5,499 nt of DNA from Bordetella parapertussis. Its GTDB lineage: Bacteria > Pseudomonadota > Gammaproteobacteria > Burkholderiales > Burkholderiaceae_B. The stretch is taken from assembly GCA_945882005.1 (NCBI GenBank), contig CAMCWG010000201.1, positions 1 to 5,499 on the forward strand, in the 5' to 3' direction. The position numbers were made by a program, and so were the translations under genes. Position 1 is the stretch's first letter. Every line of letters begins with the position of its first letter. This document shows positions 1 through 5,499 of the stretch, one piece after another. The notes below the pieces were generated by a model. It ran no database searches and was not told where the DNA came from. It saw nothing but the letters and a program-made list of their open reading frames with translations.

Positions 1-112
1 CCAATGGAACGATCATTCGGATCGCCTTGTTGGGATAGTCTTGTGCGTACGTTGTCGCAGCTGCGCTCCAGAGGGCAGAGGCTATTAATAGTGTCTTGGT
101 TATTTTCTTCAT
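1..112 (-). CDS. TctC/Bug-family tripartite tricarboxylate transporter substrate-binding receptor, N-terminal fragment
   Basis: Only the first 37 codons are in the window; the gene continues past the left edge. The translation begins MKKITKTLLIASALWSAAAT and continues to an AQ site followed by DYPNKAIRMIVPL. A Lys-rich start, a hydrophobic core and an Ala-x-Ala-like cleavage region form a Sec signal peptide. The mature start, with the pattern YPxKxIRxIVP, is the hallmark opening of periplasmic Bug (TctC) receptors, which bind carboxylates and often work as orphan receptors in betaproteobacteria. A Shine-Dalgarno AGGA lies 7 nt before the ATG (120-123, minus strand). The gene starts 22 bp after the stop of the upstream dehydrogenase gene on the same strand, so the two are probably co-transcribed. 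The ligand cannot be told from this fragment. Family assignment is fairly sure despite the short stretch, because the motif sits exactly after the signal peptide. Confidence 0.82.
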   Translation of the reverse strand, partial: MKKITKTLLIASALWSAAATTYAQDYPNKAIRMIVPL

Positions 113-134
113 GTTGTCTTCCTAAGAAAAAGCT

Positions 135-1205
135 TTAGTTGATTTGCATCGGCTCCACGCCGAGATCCTTTGCTAAGACTTCAAGCTCTTTTGCAAGAGC
201 ACCTGCCACTGGAATACCGTTTTCACCATACGCCTGGCGACGAGCGTGGCTTTGCTCCCCTGGCAGCCAAACGCGATCAACGCCCGGTAGACGTTCACTC
301 GCCCGGATATCTTGCACCAACGTGTCAACAGCAGACTTAAACACATTCACCTCGCCGAACGCTTCGAGATTAATGGCTAGTATCGCCTGACCAGTGTTGG
401 TTGGCGTCACGCTGTCTTTATTAAAGTCAACGACGTCCTTGCCCATCGCAGCACCTTGCAGCGTACCCGCCAGCAAACCTACGATCAGCGCCAAGCCGTA
501 ACCTTTATAACCCCCAATCGGCAGTAAAAACCCCTCTTCTGAATGCGTCGGATCCAACAATGGCTGACCTTGCCGGTCAATCATCCAGCCTTCGGGCATC
601 ATCTCGCCGCGCTTTGCCTTTGCCTTGACCTTGCCATACGCGGCGACGGTCGTGGCCATGTCCAGCACAATCTCGGGCTCTTTGCCCGCAGGGATCGCTG
701 CTGCAATAGGGTTTGTCGATAACAACATATCCATTCCGCCCCAAGCCGGCAAATGGTTAGCATTTCCGACCGCGAAGTACAGACCAATCATGTTATGCGC
801 AACAGGCATACGGGCATACAGCGAGGCGGGACCTGCGTGGTTACTGTTACGCGTACCCACCCATGCGACACCTGCTGTACGAGCTTTTTCAATCGCAAGA
901 TTGACTGCTCGCGACACGGCTAAGTGCCCCATCGCATTATCGCCATCTACGATTGCCATTGCCGCGCGCTCTTGCACAACTTGGATATTTGGACGTGTGT
1001 TGATGCCACCTGCACGGATGCGCTTGACGTATTGGGGAAGCCGAATCACGCCATGGCCATCAGAACCTTGCAAATCGGCTTGTGCCATTAAATTGGCGAC
1101 GACTTCTGCATCAGGCAAAGGAATGTCGACGACGACTAGGGAGCGGCTAATGAACGCTCTTAGCGCATCAAATTGAACGATTGGGGTTTGGCTTGCTGCT
1201 GTCAT
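135..1205 (-). CDS. LDH2-family (malate/L-lactate/ureidoglycolate-type) NAD(P)-dependent dehydrogenase
   Basis: This encodes a 356-residue cytoplasmic oxidoreductase, full length for the LDH2/malate dehydrogenase-like family (usually about 330-360 residues). Members oxidise 2-hydroxyacids such as malate, L-lactate, sulfolactate or ureidoglycolate with NAD(P)+. Family landmarks seen in order: GSDGHGVIRLPQY at about 47-59 (His51), RNSNHAGPASLYA at 119-131 (His123, the probable catalytic His region), NANHLPAWGG followed by STNPIAAAIP at 148-172, IVLDMATT at 179-186, and GGYKGYGLAL at 231-240. No signal peptide or membrane segment is seen. The ATG at 1205 has only a weak upstream Shine-Dalgarno, but the N-terminal helix before GSDGHG has normal family length, so this start is preferred. 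The gene leads directly into the TctC receptor gene, which suggests that this enzyme handles the imported carboxylate. The substrate cannot be fixed from sequence alone. Confidence 0.93.
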   Translation of the reverse strand: MTAASQTPIVQFDALRAFISRSLVVVDIPLPDAEVVANLMAQADLQGSDGHGVIRLPQYVKRIRAGGINTRPNIQVVQERAAMAIVDGDNAMGHLAVSRAVNLAIEKARTAGVAWVGTRNSNHAGPASLYARMPVAHNMIGLYFAVGNANHLPAWGGMDMLLSTNPIAAAIPAGKEPEIVLDMATTVAAYGKVKAKAKRGEMMPEGWMIDRQGQPLLDPTHSEEGFLLPIGGYKGYGLALIVGLLAGTLQGAAMGKDVVDFNKDSVTPTNTGQAILAINLEAFGEVNVFKSAVDTLVQDIRASERLPGVDRVWLPGEQSHARRQAYGENGIPVAGALAKELEVLAKDLGVEPMQIN

Positions 1206-1277
1206 GGCTTTATATCGATCTAAAGGGACTCCACGATACCCCAGACTAATTTCCCGCCCAAGTGGTTCTTACTCAAA

Positions 1278-1306
1278 TGGACTAATTTTTAACGATAATG
1301 TATTAT
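1278..1306 (+). promoter_or_regulatory. Putative sigma70-type promoter of the metal-uptake operon
   Basis: TGGACT (1278-1283, four of six matches to TTGACA) is separated by exactly 17 bp from TATTAT (1301-1306, five of six matches to TATAAT). The predicted transcription start is near 1313, giving a 5' leader of roughly 47 nt before the ATG at 1360. The -10 box is the centre of the dyad at 1283-1324, so a bound repressor would block RNA polymerase. Predicted by eye only. Confidence 0.5.
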
Positions 1307-1324
1307 CATTATCGTTAATAATTA
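1283..1324. promoter_or_regulatory. Long AT-rich palindrome, probable Fur/Zur-family operator
   Basis: The 42-bp element has two 18-nt arms around a 6-nt centre (TATTAT), and 17 of 18 arm positions pair; the single mismatch is 1288/1319. The inner arms TTAACGATAATG (1289-1300) and CATTATCGTTAA (1307-1318) are perfect. Inside it, 1294-1313 reads GATAATGTATTATCATTATC. This equals the reverse complement of the E. coli Fur-box consensus with one extra T at 1301. Hexamers GATAAT, ATTATC and ATTATC are recognisable. Zur boxes in several phyla share the TAAT/ATTA character, and the downstream genes look like zinc uptake, so Zur is at least as likely as Fur. The element overlaps the -10 box of the operon promoter, as expected for metal-dependent repression. 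Direct evidence is the symmetry; the regulator's identity is inferred. Confidence 0.72.
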
Positions 1325-1348
1325 AACCGTGCATTGCTGCGCATTCCC

Positions 1349-1354
1349 GAGGAG
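1349..1354 (+). promoter_or_regulatory. Ribosome binding site that fixes the outer-membrane protein start
   Basis: GAGGAG lies 5 nt before the ATG at 1360. An in-frame ATG at 1204 would add 52 residues, but it lies upstream of the predicted promoter, lacks a Shine-Dalgarno, and would bury the signal peptide inside the protein. The start at 1360 is therefore chosen. Confidence 0.8.
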
Positions 1355-1359
1355 CCAAA

Positions 1360-2898
1360 ATGAGAAAGCTAACGTCGCTAACACACACCCTATTTGCACT
1401 AGGGATAATTGCTTGCGTCGCATGTCCAACCGCAAGCTTTGGGCAAGCAGCCTCTGCAGCAGATATTGCACAGCTCCAAGAAAGCTTGAAAGCGATGCGG
1501 GATGCCTACGAGCAACGTATCAACGCCCTAGAGAAAAAAATAACGACGCTCCAGCAACAAAACACACAAGTGACCTCTGCGCCGAGAGCGGCGACCACTC
1601 CAGCCAGTGGCGCAAAGGCGGGTGCGGCCGTGCTGACTACTGCCCCCCAGGCGCAAGTCCCCACATCAGTCGCAAACACAAGTGCCCCGGCCACTACAGC
1701 CACACCTACCGCGGCACCTACAATGACCCGTGGGGTTACTTTGCCAAAAGTTGGAGCGTTCACACCAGAAATCGCGCTCATTCTGGACGGCAAGTATTCA
1801 GCGCAGAGCCAAAATCCAGAGGCGTTGCGACGTGGCTTTATTCCCTCTGGCGGCGAAAACGTTCCGCGCGGGTTCTCTCTTGGGGAGTCTGAGTTCGCAT
1901 TTGCAGGAACCGTCGATAACCTGTTTCGCGCTGAAGCTCGTCTTGTCCTCGGACAAGACGGGACCGACTTTAGCGTTGCGTTAGAAGAAGCGTTTTTCGA
2001 AACAATCAATCTTCCCGCAGGTTTAAAAGTTAAAGGAGGCAAGTTCTTTTCAAATGTTGGTTATCTCAATAACAAACATCCTCATGAATGGGATTTCGTC
2101 GACTTACCTCTGGCGTACAAAGCCTTTTTGGGTGGACAGCTCAACAACACTGGGGGTCAGTTGTCCTGGGTCGCACCGCTCGACAATATGTATCTACGCT
2201 TCGGCGCTGAGATCGGGCAAGGCATGCAATACCCCAACAGTAACAACTTCAACGAAAACAAACCCAGACTTGGAACACTCTTCGCAAAACTTGGCGGAGA
2301 CGTTGGCACTACCGCATCATGGCAAGGTGGCCTATCGTACGTAGGCGCCTCGACCGGAGGACGCCCCAGCGTCTCTTCGCTGAACGACACCGATACGTTT
2401 GATTTCTCAGGCAATACAAACATTCTGATCGCAGACTTTGTCTACAAGTGGATTCCCAAAGCGGGACAGAGTTTCAAACTGCAAGGAGAGGCGTTTTGGA
2501 ATACGCAAAAGGGCACGGCAACAATTAACACGGCAGTCCCTTACGGTGCCTGCGAATCCGAATCCTGCACCGGAAACCCCTACAACAACACCCAAAGCGG
2601 CTTCTACGTTCAGGGCATTTACCAGTTCATGCCCAACTGGCGCGTAGGGTACCGCTTTGATCAGTTGTATGGCGGCAACTCGAATTACGGCTTTGGCTCA
2701 GGCACCTTTGCAGGTAGCGCACTGGAGTCATGGAACCCCACCCGCAACACCGTCATGCTGGACTGGGCCAACTCTGAAAACTCGATGTTCAGACTGCAGC
2801 TCGCTACGGATACATCTTACGGTCCTGGCAAAACAAATAATCAAGTCTTTTTGCAATACATCATGAGTCTTGGTGCGCACGGTGCTCACAAATTCTAG
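1360..2898 (+). CDS. Porin-like outer-membrane protein with N-terminal coiled coil, linked to metal uptake
   Basis: The protein has 512 residues from the ATG at 1360. Residues 1 to about 30 form a Sec signal peptide (MRKL start, hydrophobic LFALGIIACVAC, cleavage near ASFGQA). Residues 33-70 form a heptad-like coiled coil (IAQLQESLKAM, INALEKKITTLQQQ). Residues 71-125 are an Ala/Pro/Thr-rich linker. From about 130 to the end, alternating polar/hydrophobic strands rich in Gly and aromatic residues indicate a beta-barrel, and the protein ends in Phe, a signal for the BAM assembly machinery. There is no TonB box or plug domain, so it is not a TonB-dependent receptor. The coiled coil plus barrel layout recalls the DcaP-like and LbtU-type TonB-independent porins, but I cannot assign a named family. 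It is the first gene behind the metalloregulator-like operator and is followed after 10 bp by the ZnuA-like gene. That suggests passage of zinc, or of a zinc chelate, through the outer membrane. Odd details are a Cys pair (C398, C403) in a likely loop and a GAHGAHKF tail. Confidence 0.85.
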   Translation: MRKLTSLTHTLFALGIIACVACPTASFGQAASAADIAQLQESLKAMRDAYEQRINALEKKITTLQQQNTQVTSAPRAATTPASGAKAGAAVLTTAPQAQVPTSVANTSAPATTATPTAAPTMTRGVTLPKVGAFTPEIALILDGKYSAQSQNPEALRRGFIPSGGENVPRGFSLGESEFAFAGTVDNLFRAEARLVLGQDGTDFSVALEEAFFETINLPAGLKVKGGKFFSNVGYLNNKHPHEWDFVDLPLAYKAFLGGQLNNTGGQLSWVAPLDNMYLRFGAEIGQGMQYPNSNNFNENKPRLGTLFAKLGGDVGTTASWQGGLSYVGASTGGRPSVSSLNDTDTFDFSGNTNILIADFVYKWIPKAGQSFKLQGEAFWNTQKGTATINTAVPYGACESESCTGNPYNNTQSGFYVQGIYQFMPNWRVGYRFDQLYGGNSNYGFGSGTFAGSALESWNPTRNTVMLDWANSENSMFRLQLATDTSYGPGKTNNQVFLQYIMSLGAHGAHKF

Positions 2899-2901
2899 GA
2901 G
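2897..2901 (+). promoter_or_regulatory. Ribosome binding site of the ZnuA-like gene, overlapping the upstream stop codon
   Basis: AGGAG begins inside the TAG stop (2896-2898) of the porin gene and lies 7 nt before the ATG at 2909. This selects the ATG over the TTG at 2870 and the GTG at 2903, which are in the same frame, and suggests translational coupling. Confidence 0.75.
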
Positions 2902-2908
2902 TGTGGAG

Positions 2909-3850
2909 ATGTATGGAGCGACCCCAAATAAACTTTTTGCGATATGGAACGGCTTGTATCGGTGCGCGGCATACACCCTCCTTCTTTTAACCCTGACCGG
3001 TCATGCACATGCGCAGCTGAAGGTCTTCGCCACGGTTCCCGAATGGGGTGCGCTCGCTCAAGACCTCGGTGGAGAAAAGGTCTCTGTCTTCACTGCGACC
3101 AATGCACTACAAGACGCACACCAAGTCCAAGCGCGCCCGGGGCTGCTCGCACGCGCTCGCACAACAAATTTATTAATCGCCACAGGTGCAGAGCTGGAGG
3201 CTGGGTGGTTACCCGTTCTCCAGCGTGATGCAGGTAACCCAAACATCATGCCTGGCAGAGTAGGCATGTTCGAAGCCGCACAATATATTCAGATACTTGA
3301 TGTGCCCATCTCCGTGGACCGCAGCCAGGGGCATGTGCATGCCTCTGGTAATCCACACATTCAACTCGATGCACGGAACTACATTCCAATCGCACGCGCA
3401 CTCTCCGAACGATTTATTCTCTTAGATCCCGTTAACAGCGCACATTACCAAACAAGACTAAATGTGTTCTTGGGCGCCTGGTCGACGCATCTCGTACGCT
3501 GGGAACAACAGGCCAGCGTGCTACGTGGCATGAAAGTATGGGTGCAGCACGATGCGTTCACCTACCTCAACAACTGGCTCGGTTTGAACCAGATTGGAGT
3601 GCTTGAGGCAACGCCTGGCGCTGACCCTTCCATTACGCATCTAACTGCAATCCTACAGAAGCAAGCGACTTTACATGGACGTCTGGTCATGACTTCCGCA
3701 TACTTAAATCGCAAGCCTGCAATATGGTTCAGTGAAAATGCGAAGATTCCCGTTGTAAGCCTGCCGTTCACGGTCGGCGGTAACGCTGAAGCAAAAACAT
3801 TACCTGCTTTGTTTGACGACACGATTCGACGTCTGATCCAAGCACAGTAA
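2909..3850 (+). CDS. ZnuA-like periplasmic metal (probably zinc) ABC transporter substrate-binding protein
   Basis: From the ATG at 2909 the protein has 313 residues, normal for the ZnuA/TroA family (cluster A-I binding proteins). Residues 1-35 form a signal peptide with a Leu-rich core (YTLLLLTLTG) and cleavage after AHA. The mature part begins QLKVFATVPEWGALAQDLGG, the usual first strand and helix. Candidate metal ligands are His71 in DAHQVQARP, His150 in GNPHIQLD, His214 in WVQHDAFTYL, and an acidic residue at 303/304 in LFDDTIRRL. His rather than Glu at the third site is typical of zinc binders, as opposed to the manganese/iron type. A short His segment (GHVHASGNPH, 141-150) stands where zinc-type proteins carry a His-rich loop, here much reduced. 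The C-terminal landmark SLPFTVGG (284-291) is also present. It presumably delivers metal to the permease encoded 65 bp downstream. The symbol znuA is not given because orthology with E. coli ZnuA is not shown. Confidence 0.92.
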   Translation: MYGATPNKLFAIWNGLYRCAAYTLLLLTLTGHAHAQLKVFATVPEWGALAQDLGGEKVSVFTATNALQDAHQVQARPGLLARARTTNLLIATGAELEAGWLPVLQRDAGNPNIMPGRVGMFEAAQYIQILDVPISVDRSQGHVHASGNPHIQLDARNYIPIARALSERFILLDPVNSAHYQTRLNVFLGAWSTHLVRWEQQASVLRGMKVWVQHDAFTYLNNWLGLNQIGVLEATPGADPSITHLTAILQKQATLHGRLVMTSAYLNRKPAIWFSENAKIPVVSLPFTVGGNAEAKTLPALFDDTIRRLIQAQ

Positions 3851-3867
3851 ACTCACACCACCGCAAC

Positions 3868-3883
3868 AGGAAGCTGCTTTCCT
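3868..3883 (+). other. Weak hairpin in the 65-bp spacer before the permease gene
   Basis: AGGAAG and TTTCCT pair around the loop CTGC as a 6-bp stem including one G-U pair. No U-run follows, so it is not a terminator. It may be chance, or it may modulate expression or mRNA stability between the binding-protein and permease cistrons. No ATPase gene or recognisable ATPase remnant is seen in this spacer. Confidence 0.2.
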
Positions 3884-3915
3884 CGCGCCAACGGCTGCAA
3901 TGATGGACCTCAAAC

Positions 3916-4713
3916 ATGAGTGAGCTCACACTACCTGGCGAGGTACCACTGAACTTGCTGTGGCCTGCTCTCTGGGCTAGCGCGCTAGTCATCTCCACGC
4001 ATATTCCACTTGGAATACAAGTCCTGGCCCGTGGGATCATCTTTATCGATCTCGCCATCGCACAAATAGCGGGGCTTGGCGCCTATCTGGTTCTTGTTAT
4101 TGCAGGCGAACAAGCACCAGCATATTGGATACAAATAGGTGCCGTGTCACTGTCCCTGTGCGCGGCCTGGGGACTCGTCGCACTTGAGCGCTTCGGCGCA
4201 CACTTGCAAGAGCCCATCATCGGCGTTGTATTTATATTGGCAGCGACAGCGATCCTATTGTTGGCGCATGGCGATCCACACGGCGGGCAACACCTTTCAG
4301 ATTTGTTATCAGGTCAAATCTTGTGGGTATCGACGGAGCAACTCAAATATGCCTCGGCAGGAACAGCGATCGTCTTGCTAGGCCTCTATCTATTAAATGG
4401 GCGTCGTTGGGCCTTCTACAGCCTCTTTGCTATCGCCATCACGATATCGGTTCAACTTGTAGGCGTCTACCTTGTATTCGCGACGCTCATCATTCCCGCA
4501 CTCGCATGCGCGGCAATGCAAACACGACAACGGTCTCGTGCAGCCTATCTCTTGGCGATCGCTGGCTATATCAGCGGAATATTTCTCTCAGCGTGGTTAG
4601 ACCTGCCAACTGGTCCATTGATTGTCTGGACGCTAGCCGTGGCTGGGATCCTGACACGAATAGGCCGAGGCAGACATTTAATGAGAGTGGCTAGGCAAAT
4701 GCCGATTCGGTGA
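3916..4713 (+). CDS. ZnuB-like metal ABC transporter permease (ABC-3 family)
   Basis: This is a 265-residue polytopic inner-membrane protein, normal length for ABC-3 permeases of zinc/manganese/iron importers. About seven to eight hydrophobic segments are visible, at roughly 13-30, 40-62, 70-90, 99-117, 146-161, 167-190 (continuing to 200), 209-227 and 232-248. The signature LVGVYLVFATLIIPALAC (181-198) and the N-terminal RGIIFIDLAIAQIAGLGA (39-56) are characteristic of the family. A His-bearing loop (AHGDPHGGQH, 117-126) lies between membrane segments. The ATG at 3916 has only a poor Shine-Dalgarno (GGA at 3905-3907). A seven-codon frame, MMDLKHE (3900-3923), ends across this start and could provide coupling. 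It should form the membrane channel for metal delivered by the upstream ZnuA-like protein. The partner ATPase gene is absent next to it. Its last 36 bp overlap the convergent symporter gene. Confidence 0.92.
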   Translation: MSELTLPGEVPLNLLWPALWASALVISTHIPLGIQVLARGIIFIDLAIAQIAGLGAYLVLVIAGEQAPAYWIQIGAVSLSLCAAWGLVALERFGAHLQEPIIGVVFILAATAILLLAHGDPHGGQHLSDLLSGQILWVSTEQLKYASAGTAIVLLGLYLLNGRRWAFYSLFAIAITISVQLVGVYLVFATLIIPALACAAMQTRQRSRAAYLLAIAGYISGIFLSAWLDLPTGPLIVWTLAVAGILTRIGRGRHLMRVARQMPIR

Positions 4714-5499
4714 CAAATAAGAACCAAGCAGCATTCCACACAAGCTCGCGACTGCCCCGACGACCTGCGGCTGAACGGGTTCGTCGATACCCGTCACTTC
4801 GAGAATAATCCACGTGGAAAGGCCGAACAAAATAGCCAATGCCGCGCCGAGGTTACTCGCACGCTTCCAAAATAGCCCCGCCGTCAAGGGTACGAAGGCG
4901 CCCGCCAACGTGATTCGGTAGGCATTTTCAACCATCGTGTGAATCGATGCTTCTGTGGCGATTGCATACAACGTCACTAAACCACTAAACACCAAGACCG
5001 TTATTTGCGTCGCGATTAGCAATGTGCGATCCGACATATGCGGCACAAAACCTTTCAGAATGTTTTCTGTAAAGGTAATTGATGGAGCAAGCAGGGTTCC
5101 CGAGGCGGTACTCATAATCACAGAAATGAGTGCACCAAAAAATATCACCTGCATATAGAACGGCATGTGTTCCATAATTAGCGTTGGTAATATGAGTTGC
5201 GCATCGGTGTGCAACAGCTTTGACACCATCTCCGGATCAATGATGTTCGCCGTGTAGGCCAGAAATAAAGGGACTGCCGCAAAAAAGAAATATGTGACGC
5301 CACCAATGACCGTCGCCCAAATAGCGACTGATTCTGTTTTAGCCGAGTTCACACGCTGAAACACATCTTGCTGTGGTATGGATCCTAACGCCATCGTGCA
5401 AAGTGTGGCAATCCAAGCAATCATATCGAGCCACTCTAGCTTCGGTAAAAACTCGAACTTGCCCTCGGCAGCAGCCTTAGCAATTACATTGGATACACC
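4678..5499 (-). CDS. Sodium:solute symporter (SSS/PutP-like), C-terminal part
   Basis: The reading frame enters open from the right edge, so the N-terminal half lies outside; about 273 residues are visible, ending at the TAA at 4678-4680. An internal ATG at 5424 is not the start, because 25 open codons precede it and it falls in the middle of the fold. Visible landmarks are GSIPQQDVFQRVNSAK, which follows a membrane segment as in SSS proteins, and SVIMSTASGTLLAPS. In the latter the adjacent Ser-Thr matches the PutP sodium-site residues Ser340/Thr341. At least five further hydrophobic segments are present, and the protein ends in a short His/Ser tail (LPSHSH). The protein couples sodium entry to uptake of an organic solute such as an amino or carboxylic acid; the substrate is not predictable here. 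It is on the same strand as the dehydrogenase/receptor pair but is separated from it by the plus-strand metal operon. Confidence 0.9.
   Translation of the reverse strand, partial: GVSNVIAKAAAEGKFEFLPKLEWLDMIAWIATLCTMALGSIPQQDVFQRVNSAKTESVAIWATVIGGVTYFFFAAVPLFLAYTANIIDPEMVSKLLHTDAQLILPTLIMEHMPFYMQVIFFGALISVIMSTASGTLLAPSITFTENILKGFVPHMSDRTLLIATQITVLVFSGLVTLYAIATEASIHTMVENAYRITLAGAFVPLTAGLFWKRASNLGAALAILFGLSTWIILEVTGIDEPVQPQVVGAVASLCGMLLGSYLSPNRHLPSHSH

Noticed and set aside
625..1176. A 183-codon plus-strand open frame opposite the dehydrogenase gene
   Set aside because: It is antisense to a clear LDH2-family gene with conserved motifs, and its translation resembles no protein family I know.
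1220..1260. Minus-strand promoter for the dehydrogenase (TTGGGC, 17 bp, TATCGT)
   Set aside because: Only three of six and four of six consensus matches, so it is too weak to list as a feature.
1283..1324. The palindrome read as a transcription terminator
   Set aside because: The stem is almost entirely A/T, and it lies upstream of the start of a divergent operon, overlapping a promoter -10 box. Operator function fits better.
1204..1359. Upstream in-frame extension of the porin gene from the ATG at 1204 (52 extra residues)
   Set aside because: The extension covers the promoter and operator, overlaps the first bases of the dehydrogenase gene, lacks a ribosome binding site, and would place the signal peptide inside the protein. 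The ATG at 1360 has GAGGAG at good spacing.
1506..2042. A 178-codon minus-strand open frame opposite the porin gene
   Set aside because: It has a composition expected from the reverse of an Ala/Thr/Pro-rich linker, has no gene-like context, and is a shadow of the porin gene.
2870..2908. TTG start at 2870 for the ZnuA-like gene
   Set aside because: It would overlap the porin gene and prefix a hydrophilic stretch to the signal peptide. The ATG at 2909 has AGGAG 7 nt upstream.
3837..3923. Remnant of an ATPase (ZnuC) C-terminus in the spacer frame ending at 3923
   Set aside because: The frame is open but short, and has no Walker, signature or H-loop motif; nothing specific to ABC ATPases can be recognised.

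Overview
The window looks like chromosomal DNA of a Gram-negative betaproteobacterium, probably Burkholderiales. This is inferred from a Bug/TctC-type periplasmic receptor, a Phe-terminated outer-membrane beta-barrel, and the general style of the zinc transporter proteins. GC content looks moderate; I did not compute it. I cannot name the genus.

Left part, minus strand: a complete LDH2-family NAD(P)-dependent 2-hydroxyacid dehydrogenase (135-1205) is followed after 22 bp by the signal peptide and first residues of a TctC/Bug substrate-binding receptor that runs off the left edge (1-112). The two look like one transcription unit for uptake and oxidation of a hydroxy- or dicarboxylate.

Middle part, plus strand: a 154-bp divergent intergenic region (1206-1359) carries a long AT-rich dyad (1283-1324) overlapping a good sigma70-type promoter. 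The dyad contains a site matching the classical Fur-box consensus except for one inserted base, so a Fur/Zur-family metalloregulator is the obvious candidate. It precedes three co-oriented genes: an outer-membrane porin-like protein with an N-terminal coiled coil (1360-2898), a ZnuA-like periplasmic metal-binding protein with three candidate His ligands (2909-3850), and a ZnuB-like ABC-3 permease (3916-4713). Together they form an outer-membrane to inner-membrane route for a divalent metal, most likely zinc. No ATPase gene (ZnuC) is present in the operon, so the ATP-binding subunit must come from elsewhere or the system is incomplete.

Right part, minus strand: the C-terminal part of a PutP-like sodium:solute symporter (4678-5499) enters from the right edge and overlaps the permease gene tail to tail by 36 bp. 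There is therefore no intergenic terminator between the two convergent units.

I saw no tRNA, rRNA, insertion sequence, CRISPR array or attachment site. The most interesting parts are the metal-uptake operon with its dedicated outer-membrane protein, its missing ATPase, and the unusual operator.
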